DNA of 64,000 nt from DATJGS01 sp035494735. GTDB lineage: Bacteria; Eisenbacteria; RBG-16-71-46. Of the stretch, positions 1 through 9,784 are shown piece by piece (the first letter of the stretch is position 1; every line of letters starts with the position of its first letter). The stretch is from contig DATJGS010000019.1 in assembly GCA_035494735.1 (NCBI GenBank), positions 1 to 64,000 on the forward strand, read 5' to 3'. The position numbers and the translations under genes were made by a program. Below the pieces are notes generated by a model that searched no databases, was not told the DNA's origin, and saw only the letters and a list, made by a program, of their open reading frames with translations.

Positions 1-95
1 CGCCCGCGGCGGGCGGTCTATAGTGCGCGAACGCTCCCCGCGTGACTATGGACCGGTCTCTTCAGCTCCGAGGATGGATCCTCGAGGAGTTCTTC

Positions 96-644
96 ATGCG
101 CAATTCCCTACCGCTTCTCGCCCTCTGCCTCGCGTCCCTCCTGGCTCCCGCCGGGGCCCGGGCCGCGGTCACGTTCGCCGGCATCGACGGCTTCAGTTCG
201 ACGGTCATGCAGGAAGGTCAGAGTTCGTTCTCGGGCCTCGGCCTGCGCACGCGCATCACGTCCGACCGCCTGATGACCGGCTTCTCGATCATGCCGACCG
301 TCGAGTGGTGGCGGAGCAGCGCGAACATCCAGCCGTTCAACATCCGCACGTCGCGCAACGACGCCGCGCTCGGCGCCGACCTGCGCTACGACATCCACAC
401 CAAGAGCATGAAACCGTACGTCGGCGTCGGCTTCTTCGCGCACTTCCTGTCGACGTCAGTGGACGCGCCGCAGCTCGGCCTCGACCACGCCAGCGATGCG
501 CTGATCAAGGGCGGCCTGGCGGCGCTCGGCGGCGTGCAGTTCGGCCTGGCGGGGAAAGTCGACAACTTCCTCGAGCTCAAGTACCACCACCTGCCGGGCT
601 ACCGTCAGGTGAAGCTGAACTGGGGCCTCGCCTACAACTTCTAG
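96..644 (+). CDS. Exported small beta-barrel-like envelope protein, function unknown
   Basis: The 182-residue product begins with a clear signal peptide (MRNS, a Leu/Ala-rich core, then APAGARA before the mature start AVTFAG). It ends in an aromatic residue (GLAYNF), as outer-membrane barrels do. The chain between is rich in alternating hydrophobic/polar stretches (YVGVGFFAHFL, KLNWGLAYNF), which suggests a small 8-stranded barrel. The ATG at 96 is chosen because GAGGAG lies six bases upstream; an in-frame ATG at 42 would put extra residues before the signal peptide. The gene is convergent with the suf operon, with only 12 bases between stops. It resembles the barrel protein at 36008-36562 in size and style, but I do not recognise a named family. 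Confidence 0.65.
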   Translation: MRNSLPLLALCLASLLAPAGARAAVTFAGIDGFSSTVMQEGQSSFSGLGLRTRITSDRLMTGFSIMPTVEWWRSSANIQPFNIRTSRNDAALGADLRYDIHTKSMKPYVGVGFFAHFLSTSVDAPQLGLDHASDALIKGGLAALGGVQFGLAGKVDNFLELKYHHLPGYRQVKLNWGLAYNF

Positions 645-656
645 GCGGCGCGAGGA

Positions 657-1088
657 TCAGTACGAGAAGCCGAGCAGTCCCGGATCCGGCATGAAGTCCG
701 GGCTCCACGCGTCGGGCATGACTTCGACCTCGCACTCCTGGGGCACGACGCTCGTCGTCGCCTGCTTGATCTCGGCGATGATCTGCGGCGCGTAGGGGCA
801 GAACGGCGTCGTCAGCATCATGCGGATGAGCGTGCGCCCGGGCTGGATCAGGACCTCGCGGATGAGCCCGAGGTCGATGACGGACAGCCCGATCTCGGGA
901 TCCATCACGGTTTCGAGCGCGGAGCGCACGGCCAGCTCCTGCTGGGTCGGCGCGGCCGCTGGCGGCGTGCCGGCGGGCGGCGGGCTCGCGGCGGCCGCGT
1001 TCGCTTCGGCGCCGCTCGGCGCGGCGGGCGGCGTCTGCGCCGCGTCGGACGCGGCGGCTTCGGGCTTGGAATCGCGTTCTTCGCTCAT
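657..1088 (-). CDS. sufT: SufT-like MIP18/DUF59 iron-sulfur assembly factor
   Basis: Last gene of the suf operon, 143 residues. Residues 1 to about 50 are a low-complexity Ala/Pro/Glu leader. The rest is a DUF59 (MIP18) domain with the signature MDPEIGLSVIDLGLIREV followed by LTTPFCPYAP, which holds the family's conserved Cys. Family members assist Fe-S cluster maturation or delivery; the precise step is unsettled. The ATG at 1088 overlaps the stop of the upstream Rieske gene (ATGA), so it was preferred to an in-frame start two codons earlier. The Ala/Pro-rich leader is longer than in most homologues. Confidence 0.85.
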   Translation of the reverse strand: MSEERDSKPEAAASDAAQTPPAAPSGAEANAAAASPPPAGTPPAAAPTQQELAVRSALETVMDPEIGLSVIDLGLIREVLIQPGRTLIRMMLTTPFCPYAPQIIAEIKQATTSVVPQECEVEVMPDAWSPDFMPDPGLLGFSY

Positions 1089-1411
1089 GACCACCCCACC
1101 TGGATTTCATCGCCTTGCACGCGCACCGAGTACGTCGGCACGGGCGCCGTCGCGGGCAGCGCCTTCACCGCGCCGGTGCGCACGTTGAAGCGCGCGCCGT
1201 GCCGCGGACATTCGATCACGTCACCATCGAGCACGCCCTCGGCGAGCGGTCCGCCGTCGTGCGTACACACGTCCTCGAGCGCGAAGTAGTCGCCGGCCAC
1301 GTTGAACACGGCCACCGACTGGTCCTCGACCCGCACCACCTTGACGCCGCCCGGCGGGATCTCGCCGACGCGCGCCACGGTCACGAATCCGTCCGCCGAC
1401 TGCGTCGTCAC
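1085..1411 (-). CDS. Rieske [2Fe-2S] ferredoxin in the suf operon
   Basis: A 108-residue stand-alone Rieske domain. The cluster ligands are visible as C49-T-H51 (CTHDGGPL) and C68-P-R-H71 (ECPRHGARF), the NirD/BphF-type spacing. Small Rieske ferredoxins carry electrons. Lying between sufU and sufT with overlapping stops and starts, this one is most simply an electron donor or cluster-related partner of the Suf machinery, which is inferred from position only. The start GTC-GTG context gives an ATG four bases inside the sufU stop region (stop of sufU at 1408). There is no signal peptide, so it is cytosolic. Confidence 0.85.
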   Translation of the reverse strand: MTTQSADGFVTVARVGEIPPGGVKVVRVEDQSVAVFNVAGDYFALEDVCTHDGGPLAEGVLDGDVIECPRHGARFNVRTGAVKALPATAPVPTYSVRVQGDEIQVGWS

Positions 1412-1812
1412 GCGTCCTCCTCGTCAGGCCACTGGTTCAATCCGTAGACGCCGCCCTTCAGCGTCTTCAGCGCGAGCAGCGCGCACTTGAGGCGCACCGG
1501 ACCGAGCTCGATGCCGAGCATCTCGAGGACGTCGTCGCGCGAGATCTTCTTCACTTCGTCCAGCGACCGGCCCTCGACGCGCTCGCACAGCATGGATGCG
1601 GACGCCTGGCTGATGGAACAGCCCTGGCCGCTGAAGCGCACCTGCTCGATGACGCCGTCCTTGAGCTTGAAGTCCATGCGCAGCTTGTCGCCGCACAGCG
1701 GATTCGCGTCCTCGTACGTGATGTCGGCCTTGTCGATCGTGCCCTGGTTCCGCGGGTTCTTGTAGTGATCGAGGATGTTCTCGCGGAACAGATCGTCCCA
1801 GTCGCCGCTCAT
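1408..1812 (-). CDS. sufU: SufU/NifU-N-type Fe-S assembly protein
   Basis: 134 residues of the IscU/SufU fold. Conserved ligands are C40-G-D42 (PLCGDKLRM), C65 (GQGCSIS) and C110 (VRLKCALLAL). The residue before the last Cys is Lys, as in SufU, and not His as in IscU. SufU accepts persulfide sulfur from SufS through a zinc site. The distance from C65 to C110 is about 45 residues, so the insert of roughly 18 residues seen in Bacillus subtilis SufU is missing. The ATG at 1812 forms ATGA with the sufS stop, which places it directly after its partner enzyme. Confidence 0.92.
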   Translation of the reverse strand: MSGDWDDLFRENILDHYKNPRNQGTIDKADITYEDANPLCGDKLRMDFKLKDGVIEQVRFSGQGCSISQASASMLCERVEGRSLDEVKKISRDDVLEMLGIELGPVRLKCALLALKTLKGGVYGLNQWPDEEDA

Positions 1813-3110
1813 CGCGCGAACACCTTGCGCGCGCGGTGCAGACCGGCGATCAGCGCGTCGACGTCCTCGCGCACGCTGTAGCAGTGGAACGACGCGCGCG
1901 CCGAAGCCGCCACGCCGAGCTTCTCGTGCAGCGGCATCGCGCAATGGTGCCCCGCGCGCACCGCGATCCCGTCCTGGTCGAGCACGGTGGCGACGTCGTG
2001 CGGATGGATGCCGTCCAGCGTGAACGCGATCACGCCGCCGCGCTTCTCGATCGGCGGGCCGAGCACGGTCAGGCCCGGCACTTCGCGCAGGCGCTCCATC
2101 CCGTAGCCGGCCAGCTCGCGATCGTGCGCGAACACCGCGTCCATGCCGACCGCGCTCAGCCAGTCGACGGCGGCGCCCAAGCCGATCGCTTCGGCGATAC
2201 ACATCGTGCCGGCTTCGAATTTCCACGGCAGGTCGTTCCACTTGGAGCCCGTCAGCTTCACTTCGCGGATCATCTCGCCACCGCCGAGGAACGGCGGCAT
2301 GGCTTCGAGGATCTCGCGCCGGCCCCACAGCACGCCGATGCCGGTCGGCCCGAGCATCTTGTGCGACGTGAACGCCACGAAGTCGGCGCCCAGCGCGCGC
2401 ACGTCGAGCGACGTGTGCGCCGCGCTCTGCGACGCGTCGATCATCACGGTGGCGCCCGCGGCCTTCGCGGCGCGCACGATCTCGGCCGCCGGGTTCACGG
2501 TGCCGAGCACGTTCGACACGTGCACGAACGACACCAGCTTCACGCGGCCGTCCGCGAGCAGCTTCGCGTACGCGTCGAGATCGAGTTCGCCGGAGCCCGT
2601 TACCGGGACGTAGCGGATTTCGATCGCGGGACGCTCCGCGGCGAGGATGTGCCACGGCACCAGGTTCGAGTGGTGCTCCATCTCGGTCAGCACGATCGCG
2701 TCGCCGTCCTTCAGCGCCCAGCGCGCCCACGCGTAGGCCACGAGGTTCATGGCCTCGGTGCTGTTGCGCGTGAAGATCACCTCGCGCGGCGAGCCGGCGT
2801 TGATGAAGTTCGCGACCTTGCGCCGCGCGTCCTCGTACGCGGCCGTCGCTTCCTCGGCGATGCGGTACACGCCGCGATGGATGTTCGCGTTGATGGTCCG
2901 GTAATAGCGGTCCATCGCGTCCAGCACGGCGTCCGGCTTCTGCGACGTCGCCGCGCTGTCCAGATAGACGAGCGGCTTGTCGCGCGCCGTGCGGAAGATC
3001 GGGAACTGCTGGCGCAGCGCCGCCGCGTCGAACGCGCCCGGCGCCGCCCGATCGGGCGTGCGGTGCGCGGTCGCGGAAGCGCCAGCGTCTCGAGGGGTCA
3101 CGATCGTCAT
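1809..3110 (-). CDS. sufS: SufS cysteine desulfurase
   Basis: 433 residues, group II PLP-dependent cysteine desulfurase. It takes sulfur from cysteine as an enzyme persulfide and hands it to SufU. Visible features are the substrate-binding N terminus (PLVYLDSAATSQKP), the HSNLVPWH segment, the DASQS motif, the PLP lysine K251 in SHKMLGPTG, and the active Cys C390 in VRAGHHCAMP. The true start is the ATG at 3110, which overlaps the sufD stop. The open frame continues far upstream, but that part is a shadow of sufD. The N-terminal 25 residues are Ala/Thr/Pro-rich and probably flexible. Confidence 0.95.
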   Translation of the reverse strand: MTIVTPRDAGASATAHRTPDRAAPGAFDAAALRQQFPIFRTARDKPLVYLDSAATSQKPDAVLDAMDRYYRTINANIHRGVYRIAEEATAAYEDARRKVANFINAGSPREVIFTRNSTEAMNLVAYAWARWALKDGDAIVLTEMEHHSNLVPWHILAAERPAIEIRYVPVTGSGELDLDAYAKLLADGRVKLVSFVHVSNVLGTVNPAAEIVRAAKAAGATVMIDASQSAAHTSLDVRALGADFVAFTSHKMLGPTGIGVLWGRREILEAMPPFLGGGEMIREVKLTGSKWNDLPWKFEAGTMCIAEAIGLGAAVDWLSAVGMDAVFAHDRELAGYGMERLREVPGLTVLGPPIEKRGGVIAFTLDGIHPHDVATVLDQDGIAVRAGHHCAMPLHEKLGVAASARASFHCYSVREDVDALIAGLHRARKVFAR

Positions 3111-4437
3111 CCGATCTTGCGTTCGATCTCGGCCCGCATCTGGTCGCGCACGCTCTCGAGCGGAATGCGATCGAGCACCGGTGCGAAGAAGCCTTCGACG
3201 ATGAGGCGCTGGGCTTCCGACTTCGGCAGCCCGCGCGCCATCAGGTAGTACATCTGCTCCTCGTCGACGTGGCCGATCGTGGCGCCGTGCGTGCAGCGCA
3301 CGTCGTTCGCCAGGATTTCGAGCCCGGGGATCGAGTCGGCGCGCGCCTGGTCGGACAGCAGCAGGTTGCGGTTCGCCTGATACGCGTCCGTGCGCTGCGC
3401 GCCTTCGCTGACCTGGATCAGGCCCTGATACACGCTGCGCGCGCGATCCTTGAGGCAGCCCTTGATGAGCAGGTCGCTCGTGGTGTGGTCCTTCAAGTGG
3501 CGCTGCAGCGTGTGCAGATGGAAGTGCTGGCGCTGGTCGCCGAACATGAAGCCGTGCACGAACGCCTGCGCGCCCGGACCGTCGAGATCGTAGTACGCGT
3601 GCGACTTCACCATGCGCCCGCCGATCACGGTCTGGATCCACTGCAACTCGCCGTCACGCGCGACGCGCGCGCGCGCGTTCGAGTAGTGGAACACGTTGCG
3701 ACCCCAGTCCTGGAGCGTCGCGTAGACGAGACGCGCGCCTTCGCCGACGAACACTTCCGTGCCGCCCGCGTGGAACGCGACGCCGTCCGCCGTCTCGGAC
3801 AGCTGCTCCTCGATGACCGTCGCACGAGCGCCCTCGCCGAGCACAATCACCGTGCGCGGCGCGGCCAGCGCGCCGGCGGTGAGGTTCTGGAACAGGCGGA
3901 TGGGCAGCGCGGCTTCGACGCCGTCCGGCACGTACACGAACGCCCCGCCCGAACGCAGCGTGGCGCCGAGCGCGACGTACCAGTCGTAATCCGGCTCGAG
4001 GCGGCTGCCGAGCAGCGCCTGCACGCGGTCGCCGTGCTGCTTCACCGCGCGCTCCATCGAGCACACGATCACGCCCTGCTTCTCGAGCGCCGGATGCGTC
4101 TGTTCGAGCACGATGCCCGAGTCCTGCTGGACGACGAGCGCGACCTGCGACGCCTCGCCGGCCAGACGCTCGACCACGATCGCCGGGAGGTCTTCGAGGT
4201 TTCGCGCGCGCGCCGGCACGCGGAACGGATCGAGGTCCGGCAGCGCGGCTTCCAGCGAACGGAAGTCGATGCGCCGCCACAGCTCGCTCTCGCGGTTCGG
4301 GAACGTCAGCGTCTTCAGGATGCCGGCGGCCGCGCGACGGCGTTCGAGCGACCACACCGGCTCGGCGGATGCCGAGGCCAGGGCGCGCTCAGCCCACGCC
4401 GCGTCGAATCCGGTCGTCGAGTTCTGGACTTGCGTCG

Positions 4438-4441
<4 letters not shown>
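3107..4441 (-). CDS. sufD: SufD, Fe-S scaffold complex subunit
   Basis: 444 residues of the SufB/SufD family. It shows the family's C-terminal core: DHTTSDLLIKGCLKD, the Gln/Arg-rich stretch DAYQANRNLLLSDQARADS, and the closing DVRCTHGATIGHVDEEQMYYL. SufD pairs with SufB on a SufC ATPase dimer to build clusters and is linked to iron entry. The C-terminal Cys-Thr-His-Gly element is present. The ATG at 4441 overlaps the sufB stop by ATGA; the longer frame into sufB is a shadow. Confidence 0.93.
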
Positions 4442-5843
<1,402 letters not shown>

Positions 5844-5847
<4 letters not shown>

Positions 5848-6647
5848 TGCGCCGCCACCTCCTTGCCTTCGCCGACCCAGTTGTAGCCCTTCTTCTCCAG
5901 CTCGAGCGCGAGTTCCGGTCCACCCGACAGCGTGATGCGGCCGTCCATCATGACGTGCACCTTGTCGGGCTTGATGTAGTTGAGGATGCGCTGGTAGTGC
6001 GTGATCACGAGCACGCCGATGTCCGGACCGGCGATCGCGTTCACGCCTTCCGAGACGATGCGCAGCGCGTCGATGTCGAGGCCGGAGTCGGTCTCGTCCA
6101 TGATCGCGATCTCGGGCTTCAGCAGCGCCATCTGCAGGATCTCGGCGCGCTTCTTCTCGCCGCCCGAGAAGCCGTCGTTGAGGTAACGCGACGCGAACTT
6201 CTCGTCCATCTTCAGGACCGCCATCTTCTGGCGCAGCAGCTCGCGGAATTCCTTGGGCGCGATGCCCTTCTTCGTCGGCACCTTGCCGGTGCCGTCGGTC
6301 GCGACCGGCGCGAGGCGCGCGTTCAGCGCGCTCCTCAGGAAGTTCGCCATCGACAGGCCCGGAATCGCGACCGGGTACTGGAACGCCATGAACAGGCCGG
6401 CGCGCGAGCGCTCGTCGACTTCCATCTCGAGAATGCTCTCGCCCTTGAACAGGATCTCGCCCGACGTCACCTCGTACTTCGGGTGACCCATCAGCGTGTT
6501 CGCGAACGTGCTCTTGCCCGAACCGTTCGGGCCCATGAGCGCATGGATCTCGCCCTTGCGCACCTCGAGGCTGAGGCCCTTCAGGATCTCCTTGCCCTCC
6601 ACCGCGACGTGGAGGTCTTTCACGATCAGTTCAGGCGTCTGGCTCAT
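5844..6647 (-). CDS. sufC: SufC ATPase
   Basis: 267 residues, ABC-type ATPase of the Suf complex. Walker A is GPNGSGKST, the ABC signature is FSGGEKKRAEILQ, and Walker B is AIMDETDSGLDIDAL. All are intact and of SufC type. SufC has no membrane partner; its dimer drives conformational change in SufB-SufD. A 120-base gap with two small hairpins separates it from the A-type carrier gene upstream, the only large gap in the operon. That may allow separate control of the C-B-D-S-U part. Confidence 0.96.
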
Positions 6648-6666
6648 GATCTTGGCGGTCTCTCAT

Positions 6667-6681
6667 GCCGCTTCGTGCGGC
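6667..6681 (-). other. Small hairpin in the gap before sufC
   Basis: Inverted repeat GCCGC-TTCGT-GCGGC just upstream of sufC. With the second hairpin at 6741-6755 it fills the only sizeable gap of the operon. There is no T-tract, so it could act as a processing or stability element rather than a simple terminator. Confidence 0.35.
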
Positions 6682-6740
6682 GGTTCGAGGAGGCCCGCTC
6701 CAGGGCGGCGCGCTCCGGTGAATGGTGTCGTTCGTCCTAT

Positions 6741-6755
6741 GGGAGCCACGCTCCC
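6741..6755 (-). other. Small hairpin after the A-type carrier gene
   Basis: Perfect inverted repeat GGGAGC-CAC-GCTCCC located 12 bases after the A-type carrier stop codon. No run of T follows on the minus strand. It may be a weak attenuator or an mRNA-processing site between the regulator/carrier part and the sufCBDSU part. Confidence 0.35.
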
Positions 6756-6767
6756 GTTACTTCTCGT

Positions 6768-7091
6768 TTAGGCGGAAAAACTCTCGCCGCACGCGCAGCT
6801 GTGATGCACGTTCGGGTTGTTGAACTTGAAGCCGGAGCCCATCAGGCCGCTCACGAAGTCGACCTGCGTCCCGCCGAGGAGCATCGCGCTCTTCTTGTCG
6901 ACGATGAGCTTGACCCCCTGGCTGTCCACGACTTCGTCGCCCTCGCCCGGCCCCTCGCAGAATTCCATGTAGTACGAGTTGCCCGAGCATCCGCCGCCGC
7001 GCACTCCGAGGCGCAGGCCGTGCTCGGGGGTGCCACGCTGGGTCAGCAGATCGCGGACTTTCTGCGCGGCCACCTCCGTGAGGGTGATCAT
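6768..7091 (-). CDS. A-type Fe-S carrier (IscA/SufA/ErpA family)
   Basis: From the ATG at 7091 the product has 107 residues with cysteines at C35 (GGGCSGNSY), C99 and C101 (HHSCACGESF). That is the same length and Cys numbering as classical IscA. AAAGGAG eight bases upstream supports this start. An in-frame ATG at 7154 would overlap the regulator stop by ATGA and add 21 residues (MTLHEPESGPSSG...), so both starts remain possible. A-type proteins carry clusters from scaffold to target. Which subfamily (SufA or ErpA) cannot be settled by eye. Confidence 0.92.
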   Translation of the reverse strand: MITLTEVAAQKVRDLLTQRGTPEHGLRLGVRGGGCSGNSYYMEFCEGPGEGDEVVDSQGVKLIVDKKSAMLLGGTQVDFVSGLMGSGFKFNNPNVHHSCACGESFSA

Positions 7092-7150
7092 CCCACTGGC
7101 TCCTTTCGTGGCGTCTCCTGACGACGGGCCCGATTCGGGCTCATGCAGCG

Positions 7151-7696
7151 TCATCCGATCTCCTCGATTCGTACGAATCCCGGGCGCGCCGCGCGGCGCG
7201 ACTCGGGCGCGTTGACGACGCCGGCGACCAGCGCCGGCTCGTGACTCATGCCGTGATCCTGCCGGCAGTGCGCGCAGCCCTGGACACCGGTCGGCGTCGC
7301 GCACACTCGGCAGGTCTCGAGGTAGCGCAGGCCTTCCTTCAGCTCGCCCTCGAGCTGCTGGTAGCGACCGATCGCGGTGCGCGTCTCCTCGAGCTTCCTC
7401 TGGAACAGCGCGCGCAGCTGGTCCATCGCGTCGGGACCGAGACCGGCCCGCCGCCACGACCGCAGCAACTCGCGCATCTCGTGCAACGAAAAGCCCAGGC
7501 CGTGGAGCAGGTCGATCCAACGTACGCGCTCGACCGCATTCGGGTCGTACAGGCGAAAGCCGCCGCTCGAACGGGTCGCCGGGACGAGCAGGCCTTCCTC
7601 TTCATAGAGGTGGATGGCGCGGACGGTCTTGCCCGCGAGGCGGGCGAGATCTCCGACGCGCAGCAGGCTCGGCGCGGCAACGGGTTCGGTGCTCAT
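7151..7696 (-). CDS. MerR-family regulator with C-terminal Cys cluster, putative suf regulator
   Basis: 181 residues. Residues 12-80 form a MerR winged helix-turn-helix (LLRVGDLARLAGKTVRAIHLYEEEGLL..GGFRLYD), followed by a long helix to about residue 125. Four cysteines follow as C129-x2-C132-x8-C141-x2-C144, a pattern able to hold an Fe-S cluster or zinc. It is the first gene of the suf operon, so the simplest reading is a cluster- or metal-sensing autoregulator. This takes the place of the Rrf2-type IscR or the SufR found in other bacteria. Its likely operator is the palindrome at 7725-7744. GAGGG eight bases before the ATG serves as ribosome site. Confidence 0.85.
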   Translation of the reverse strand: MSTEPVAAPSLLRVGDLARLAGKTVRAIHLYEEEGLLVPATRSSGGFRLYDPNAVERVRWIDLLHGLGFSLHEMRELLRSWRRAGLGPDAMDQLRALFQRKLEETRTAIGRYQQLEGELKEGLRYLETCRVCATPTGVQGCAHCRQDHGMSHEPALVAGVVNAPESRRAARPGFVRIEEIG

Positions 7697-7724
7697 GGCG
7701 TGCCCTCAGGATTGAACCCTTGGT

Positions 7725-7744
7725 GAACCCTTACGTAAGGGTTC
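7725..7744. promoter_or_regulatory. 20-bp palindromic operator of the suf operon
   Basis: A perfect palindrome GAACCCTTAC/GTAAGGGTTC. A further copy of the half-site (TGAACCCTT) lies 11 bases to the left at 7713-7721. It sits about 6-25 bases after the predicted transcription start and before the regulator ATG. A bound protein there would block transcription rather than twist the promoter as classical MerR proteins do. Confidence 0.75.
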
Positions 7745-7756
7745 GATTGCGCCGTG

Positions 7757-7785
7757 AAGATATGGATCGCAAATGCTTTAGTCAA
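7757..7785 (-). promoter_or_regulatory. Sigma-70-like promoter of the suf operon
   Basis: On the minus strand TTGACT (7785-7780) and TATCTT (7762-7757) are separated by exactly 17 bases, a strong match in this G+C-rich DNA. Transcription would start near 7750, giving a leader of about 54 bases that contains the palindrome. The standard 17-base spacing differs from the 19-20-base spacers of MerR-activated promoters. Confidence 0.7.
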
Positions 7786-7982
7786 GCGAGCCAAGTCCGG
7801 CTCGGCCGCGCCGCCGCCGGCACTGAGCCGGACACCCCCGTGCGTGGGCCAAGCCGGCCGCAGAGCGTGCGTTGTGGGCTTCTGGCCCTGGCGCGGCTCA
7901 GGGCCCCGTCCGAGCGGCATCGGGCGAAACGCCACGGGACCCCGGGTTGCTTCGGACCTGGCCGTCGAGGATTCTGCGTCGC

Positions 7983-9077
7983 GTGAGCCGCCCCCCGTTC
8001 GCCATCGACGAGGACATCCGCCGCGCCGAGACGCTGCCGGCCTGGGTGTACTCCGACCCCACGGTGTTCGCGACCCAGCGCGAGCGCGTGTTCGCGCGCA
8101 GCTGGCAGTTCGCGGCGGACTCAGGAAAAGTGCGCGTCCCCGGCCAGGTCCACCCATTCACGCTGCTCGAGGGCCTGATCGACGAGCCGCTGCTGTTCAC
8201 GCGCGGCGAGGACGATCGCGTGCACTGCCTGTCGAACGTGTGCACGCACCGCGGCACGCTGGTGTGCGAGGGCGACGGCGTCGTGCAGGGCCTGCGCTGC
8301 CGCTACCACGGAAGGCGCTTCGGGCTGGATGGGAGCTTCAAGTTCATGCCCGAGTTCGAAGGGGCCGCCGGCTTCCCTTCTCCGGCCGACGATCTCCCCG
8401 AGGTGCCGTTCGGAAGCTGGGGCCCGTTCCTGTTCGCGTCGCTCGCGCCGGCTGCGCCGCTCGATGACGTGCTCGCCGAGATGCGGGCGCGCACCGCCGC
8501 CATGCCGCTCGCCGACGCCGTGTTCGACCCCACGCGCTCGCGCGAGTACCGGGTGCGCGCGAACTGGGCGCTGTACTGCGACAACTTCCTCGAGGGCTTC
8601 CACATTCCGTACGTGCACTCCGGACTCAGCGACGTGCTCGACTACGGCAGCTACCGCACCGAGTGCTTCCGCTGGGGCAGCGTGCAAGTCGGCATCGCCG
8701 GCGAAGGCGAGGACGCATTCGACGCCGCGCTGACCGCGCCGGGCGGCGACACGCGCGTGGCCGCGTACTGGTTCTGGATCTACCCCAACACCATGTTCAA
8801 CTTCTATCCGTGGGGCGTGTCCGTGAACGTCGTGCGCCCGCTCGCCGTCGACGAGACGCGCGTGTCGTTCCTGTCGTTCGTGTGGGACGCGTCGCGGCTG
8901 GGCAAAGGCGCGGGCGCGTCGCTCGACCGCGTCGAGCGCGAGGACGAAGCGATCGTCGAGAGCGTGCAGAAGGGCACACGCGCGCGGCTGTACACGCGCG
9001 GCCGCTACTCGCCGACGCGCGAGCAGGGCGTGCACCATTTCCACCGCCTGCTGGCGGGAGACCTGGGGGGCGGATAG
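7983..9077 (+). CDS. Rieske-type ring-hydroxylating oxygenase, alpha subunit
   Basis: 364 residues from a GTG start; homologues begin near FAIDEDIRRAETLP, so the open frame upstream to 7872 is not used here. The N-terminal Rieske domain has C87-T-H89 and C106-R-Y-H109. The catalytic domain shows the mononuclear iron motif NFLEGFHIPYVH with H207 and H212. Such enzymes use O2 and electrons from a reductase to oxidise aromatic or other substrates. The substrate cannot be told from sequence. No reductase gene is adjacent. It runs divergently from the suf operon and is followed at once by an isochorismatase-family gene, so the two may share a pathway. Confidence 0.85.
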   Translation: MSRPPFAIDEDIRRAETLPAWVYSDPTVFATQRERVFARSWQFAADSGKVRVPGQVHPFTLLEGLIDEPLLFTRGEDDRVHCLSNVCTHRGTLVCEGDGVVQGLRCRYHGRRFGLDGSFKFMPEFEGAAGFPSPADDLPEVPFGSWGPFLFASLAPAAPLDDVLAEMRARTAAMPLADAVFDPTRSREYRVRANWALYCDNFLEGFHIPYVHSGLSDVLDYGSYRTECFRWGSVQVGIAGEGEDAFDAALTAPGGDTRVAAYWFWIYPNTMFNFYPWGVSVNVVRPLAVDETRVSFLSFVWDASRLGKGAGASLDRVEREDEAIVESVQKGTRARLYTRGRYSPTREQGVHHFHRLLAGDLGGG

Positions 9078-9088
9078 GAGGAGGCGAC

Positions 9089-9649
9089 ATGTCGACACTG
9101 CCGAACCGGCCGAACACCGCGCTCCTCGTGGTCGACGTGCAGAACGGGGTCGTCGGCGAAGCGCACGCGCGCGACGCCGTCGTCGCGAACATCGGATCGC
9201 TCGTGGACAAGGCGCGGCGCGAGCGCGTCCCCGTCGTGTGGGTCCAGCACTCCGACGACGACCTCGTGCAGGGCAGCGACGAGTGGCGCATCGTGTCCGA
9301 ACTGAAGCCCGGCGACGCCGAGCCGCAGATCGGCAAGAACTACGGCGACGCGTTCGAAGCCACGAACCTCGAGAGCGTGCTGTCCGGCCTCGGCATCGGG
9401 CGGCTGATCGTCGTCGGGGCCGAGACCGACGCGTGCATCCGCTCGACGCTGCACGGAGCGTTCACACGCGGCTACGACGCGACCCTGGTGCGCGACGCGC
9501 ACACGACGAGCGACAAGTCACCGTGGGGCGCGCCGCCGCCCGAGCAGGTCATCGCGCACACGAACCTGTACTGGAAGTACCAGACCGCGCCCGGGCGGAC
9601 GGCGGGGACCGTCGAGACGAAGGACGTGGAGTTCGGACGAAAATCCTGA
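9089..9649 (+). CDS. Isochorismatase-family cysteine hydrolase
   Basis: 186 residues with the full catalytic triad of the family: D16 (VVDVQNG), K83 (IGKNYGDAF) and C116 (AETDACIRST). Members hydrolyse amides or enol ethers, for example nicotinamide, ureidoacrylate or N-carbamoyl compounds. GGAGGAGG immediately upstream fixes the ATG, and the gap from the oxygenase stop is 11 bases, so they form a two-gene operon. The specific substrate is not evident; pyrimidine or aromatic amide breakdown would suit both the neighbour and PreA elsewhere in the window. Confidence 0.85.
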   Translation: MSTLPNRPNTALLVVDVQNGVVGEAHARDAVVANIGSLVDKARRERVPVVWVQHSDDDLVQGSDEWRIVSELKPGDAEPQIGKNYGDAFEATNLESVLSGLGIGRLIVVGAETDACIRSTLHGAFTRGYDATLVRDAHTTSDKSPWGAPPPEQVIAHTNLYWKYQTAPGRTAGTVETKDVEFGRKS

Positions 9650-9784
9650 CGTCGCGGCCACCCAGTGGTCGTGACAGACAAACGTCCGCACGACGCTCAC
9701 GGCGGCGGGATCCCCGCGTGAAGTCGCGATTGAGGGCTTCCTGGTCTCCCGACCGCAGCGAGGAGGATGCGATCGGCAACTGAG

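Noticed and set aside
7725..7785. Classical MerR activation with the operator inside the promoter
   Set aside because: The palindrome lies after the predicted start and the spacer is 17 bases, so it fits a repressor site better.
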